NCBI GenBank assembly: GCA_025465135.1
Contig: JAODNA010000076.1
Span: forward strand, 1 to 48,318
Source of the DNA: Frankiales bacterium
GTDB lineage: Bacteria; Actinomycetota; Actinomycetes; Mycobacteriales; SCTD01
Direction of reading: 5' to 3'
Length of the DNA stretch: 48,318 nt
Shown here piece by piece: positions 46,527 to 48,318 of the stretch (position 1 is the stretch's first letter; each line of letters opens with the position of its first letter). The translations under genes and the position numbers were made by a program. The notes under the pieces were generated by a model. That model saw only the letters and a program-made list of their open reading frames with translations. It ran no database searches and was not told where the DNA came from.

Positions 46527-48179
46527 TCACCCACCGGGGCGTGCGCCCTGTCCGCCCCCCGCCCCGCCGTTGAAGCCGCCGGGAGCCCCACCGGTTCCCC
46601 CGAGTCCACGAGGTGTTGCGGTGGAGTTGGCGGGGAGCGTTGCACTCAGGTCTGCAAGCACGACCTGCTGGCCCGCCTGCAGCCCCGAAGTCACTTCTGT
46701 GGTCAGCGCTCCGACGGCCCCGGTCTGCACGCGGGTCCGCTGCGGCTTCCCTTGCGACAGCACCGTCACAGTGCCGTCGCTGAGGGCGGAGTTGGGGACG
46801 GTGAGTACGCCGTGCACCGTCTTCACGGTGATGGCCACCGACGCGGCTGCGCCGTCGATGAACGCGGAGCCAGGCCTGGCGACCAGGACGCGCACCGGGT
46901 AGGTCGTGGTGCTGCCGCTGGTCGAGGACGTCGGCAGCAGTCCGATGGCGGCGACCGTACCCGGGAGCGCAGTCGTGGACCCGTCCGGCGTGACGGCTGC
47001 CGGCTGTCCCACGCGCAGGAGGGTCAGTGAGGCGGCAGGGACGGTGACCGTGACCTGCACGGCTCCGGGCGCCACGATCACGATCGACGAGGTGCCGGAG
47101 GTCGCTCCGACGACGAACGGCTGGCTGGCCACCCTCCCCGTGATCGGACTGGTGAGGGTGGCGCCGGTGACGTTCTTGGTCGCGACCTGCAACGCCACGT
47201 CCGCGGCAGCAACGGCTGCCTGGTCGATGGTGATCCGGGCAGCCTGCGACTGCCCGGACGCTCCGCCCTGGCCCGACGACCCGCCTTGGCTCGCGCTGAC
47301 TCCGGTGCCGCTTCCGGCAGAGCCGCTAGCAGCCGCGGGGGAGGCGGCGGGCGTCGCGGCCACCGTGCCGCTGGATGTGGACCCTGCCGACTGCAGCGCC
47401 CGGTCGGCCGCGGACTGCGAGCGGGCCAGCTGTTGCTGCGCGTCCAGTGCCGTCCTCAGCATCGCTGCACAGTCGCTCGTGCTGGTCGGCGTCGCCGTCG
47501 GGCTGACAGCCGCTGACGTCGCGGCCATCGGGGTCGCCGTCGCGTTGACACTCGGGGGCGCCGTCAGGCTCGGCGCCGGCGGGCTGGTCCCGCGGAGCGG
47601 GTCTGCCGTAGGTGCGCACGCGGCGGCGGCTGCGCTCAGCGCCTTCTGGGCGACGACCAGCTGTGCCGCGCTGTCGGCCAACGCGGTGGTCGTGCCCGTC
47701 GAGGGTGCAGTCCGTGCACCGCCGCTGGCCGTCCGTGCCGTGGACGGCGTCGAAGTGGACGCGGCAGTCCGCACTGTCGCGGCGGATGCGGTGGCGCTCG
47801 GGGACGTGGTGGCGGTGCTGTCCGTCTCCAGCGTCGCTTTCGCCTTTGCCAGCGCGGCCGTTGCCGCGATGACGGCGTTCTTCAACGGTGCCGGATCGAG
47901 GGTGGCCAGGATCTGTCCCTTGGTCACGGTGGCGCCCACCTGGACCGGCGCCGTCGCGAGGGTGCCGGTGACGGGGAACGAGACCTTGGTCTGGTCGACG
48001 TCCTGCACAGTCCCCGTGACGGTGAGCAGCTCCGACACGTCGCCAGTGGCGACGAGCGCGGTGCGGTAGCCAGGCGCTGCTGCACCACCGGTGGCCCAGG
48101 CGAGCCCGCCTCCTCCGGCGAGAAGCAGGAGGACGACCGGAAGGACAGTCGATCTGCGCACGAGCCGCCGGCTAGCCAT
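46527..48179 (-). CDS. MacA/HlyD-type efflux adaptor protein with low-complexity insert
   Basis: 550 residues from ATG 48179, which overlaps the stop of the upstream gene; a GTG three codons earlier is possible. N-terminal membrane anchor (VLPVVLLLLAGGGGLAW), then a biotinyl-lipoyl half (GDVSELLTVTGTVQDVD, VTKGQILATLDPAPLKNAV) and beta-barrel and membrane-proximal domains (TLTSPITGRVASQPFVVG, FIDGAAASVAITV, LTVPNSALSDGTVTVL). Between the lipoyl halves lies a long Ser/Thr/Ala-rich insert instead of a clean coiled-coil hairpin. A Gly-rich tail closes the protein. Adaptors of this family bridge MacB-type permeases to other envelope parts; no partner permease is adjacent within the window. Confidence 0.88.
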   Translation of the reverse strand: MASRRLVRRSTVLPVVLLLLAGGGGLAWATGGAAAPGYRTALVATGDVSELLTVTGTVQDVDQTKVSFPVTGTLATAPVQVGATVTKGQILATLDPAPLKNAVIAATAALAKAKATLETDSTATTSPSATASAATVRTAASTSTPSTARTASGGARTAPSTGTTTALADSAAQLVVAQKALSAAAAACAPTADPLRGTSPPAPSLTAPPSVNATATPMAATSAAVSPTATPTSTSDCAAMLRTALDAQQQLARSQSAADRALQSAGSTSSGTVAATPAASPAAASGSAGSGTGVSASQGGSSGQGGASGQSQAARITIDQAAVAAADVALQVATKNVTGATLTSPITGRVASQPFVVGATSGTSSIVIVAPGAVQVTVTVPAASLTLLRVGQPAAVTPDGSTTALPGTVAAIGLLPTSSTSGSTTTYPVRVLVARPGSAFIDGAAASVAITVKTVHGVLTVPNSALSDGTVTVLSQGKPQRTRVQTGAVGALTTEVTSGLQAGQQVVLADLSATLPANSTATPRGLGGTGGAPGGFNGGAGGGQGARPGG

Positions 48180-48318
48180 TGCGGCCACCGAAGCCGTTCG
48201 TGCAGCTGCCGTTCACAGCGGGTCGCACCGCGATGCTCGTCGCGGTAACGGTGCCCGAGCTGTCCTGCGCGCCGCGCGCCGTCACGCAGACACCTTGCTT
48301 CAGGGCCGCCGACGTGCC
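48172..48318 (-). CDS. C-terminal fragment of a secreted-type protein (cut by the window edge)
   Basis: A 48-residue open frame on the minus strand enters from the right edge and ends with TAG at 48172-48174. It reads with a beta-strand pattern LKQGVCVTARGAQDSSGTV and TATSIAVRPAVN, two cysteines and a Gly/Asn-rich end, like DUF5666-type domains that often sit beside MacA/MacB genes. Its stop overlaps the ATG of the adaptor gene (ATGGCTAG), supporting one operon. The start lies outside the window. Confidence 0.65.
   Translation of the reverse strand, partial: GTSAALKQGVCVTARGAQDSSGTVTATSIAVRPAVNGSCTNGFGGRNG

Noticed and set aside
1-48318. Search by eye for tRNA, rRNA, CRISPR arrays, insertion sequences, integrases and phage genes
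   Set aside because: No cloverleaf with TTCGANNC in place, no regular spacer-repeat array and no transposase or integrase motif seen; the window looks chromosomal.

Overview
The window is GC-rich DNA, about 70% by eye, with frequent GTG starts, ATGA/GTGA stop-start overlaps and leaderless-type promoters. It carries an actinobacterial-type biotin synthase and a DosR/DevR-type response regulator. This points to a soil- or rock-type member of the Actinomycetota. I cannot fix the order; Frankiales, Geodermatophilales or Jatrophihabitans-like lineages are guesses only. I see no rRNA, tRNA, CRISPR array, transposase, integrase or phage gene. No stretch longer than 300 bases lacks a gene.

Left part (1-11.8 kb, all plus strand): the end of a MacB-type permease and its ATPase; a lone Lrp/AsnC ligand-binding domain; a circularly permuted ATP-grasp / alpha-E / transglutaminase operon followed by a beta-lactamase-fold serine hydrolase; an ABC-2 exporter pair; a split-barrel flavoprotein overlapping a split-barrel/UbiA prenyltransferase fusion; and bioB with a Cys-rich bsaP-like partner.

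Second part (11.8-22.3 kb, all minus strand): an ABC-2 exporter with a LolA/RseB-like secreted protein, a phospholipase D-like enzyme with a small USP-like protein, an FtsX-type ABC exporter served by two unequal ATPases and a lipoprotein, and an M14 carboxypeptidase lipoprotein.

Third part (22.4-39 kb) is the most coherent and interesting. It looks like a hypoxia/dormancy (DosR/DevR-type) island. It has a two-GAF sensor kinase that keeps the heme-ligand position of DevS, a DevR-like regulator, an Acg-type nitroreductase, two split-barrel flavoproteins, a zinc alcohol dehydrogenase, a CoA-transferase with a GNAT, and two paralogous membrane proteins of unknown function. It also has an operon of cupin, universal stress protein, B12-binding radical SAM enzyme, phosphoketolase and acetate kinase. 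Seven DosR-like boxes (GGGACYWWNGNCCC type) precede these genes. Each has an NANNNT hexamer exactly 21 bases downstream, which places the box centre near -42. This fixed geometry, seen directly in the sequence, ties the genes into one predicted regulon.

Fourth part (39-46.5 kb): the last box lies in front of a run of eight tightly packed genes: a MacB/LolCDE-type ABC exporter, a SRPBCC protein, two membrane proteins, an ABC-2 exporter with its own leaderless promoter, and a lipoprotein. The right edge holds a MacA/HlyD-type adaptor on the minus strand and the tail of a further gene overlapping it.

Physiologically, the island suggests a cell that senses O2/NO/CO or redox through heme. It would then switch to substrate-level ATP formation (phosphoketolase to acetyl phosphate to acetate + ATP) and reshape its envelope through ABC exporters. 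The radical SAM/B12 protein and the paired membrane proteins are the least explained members.
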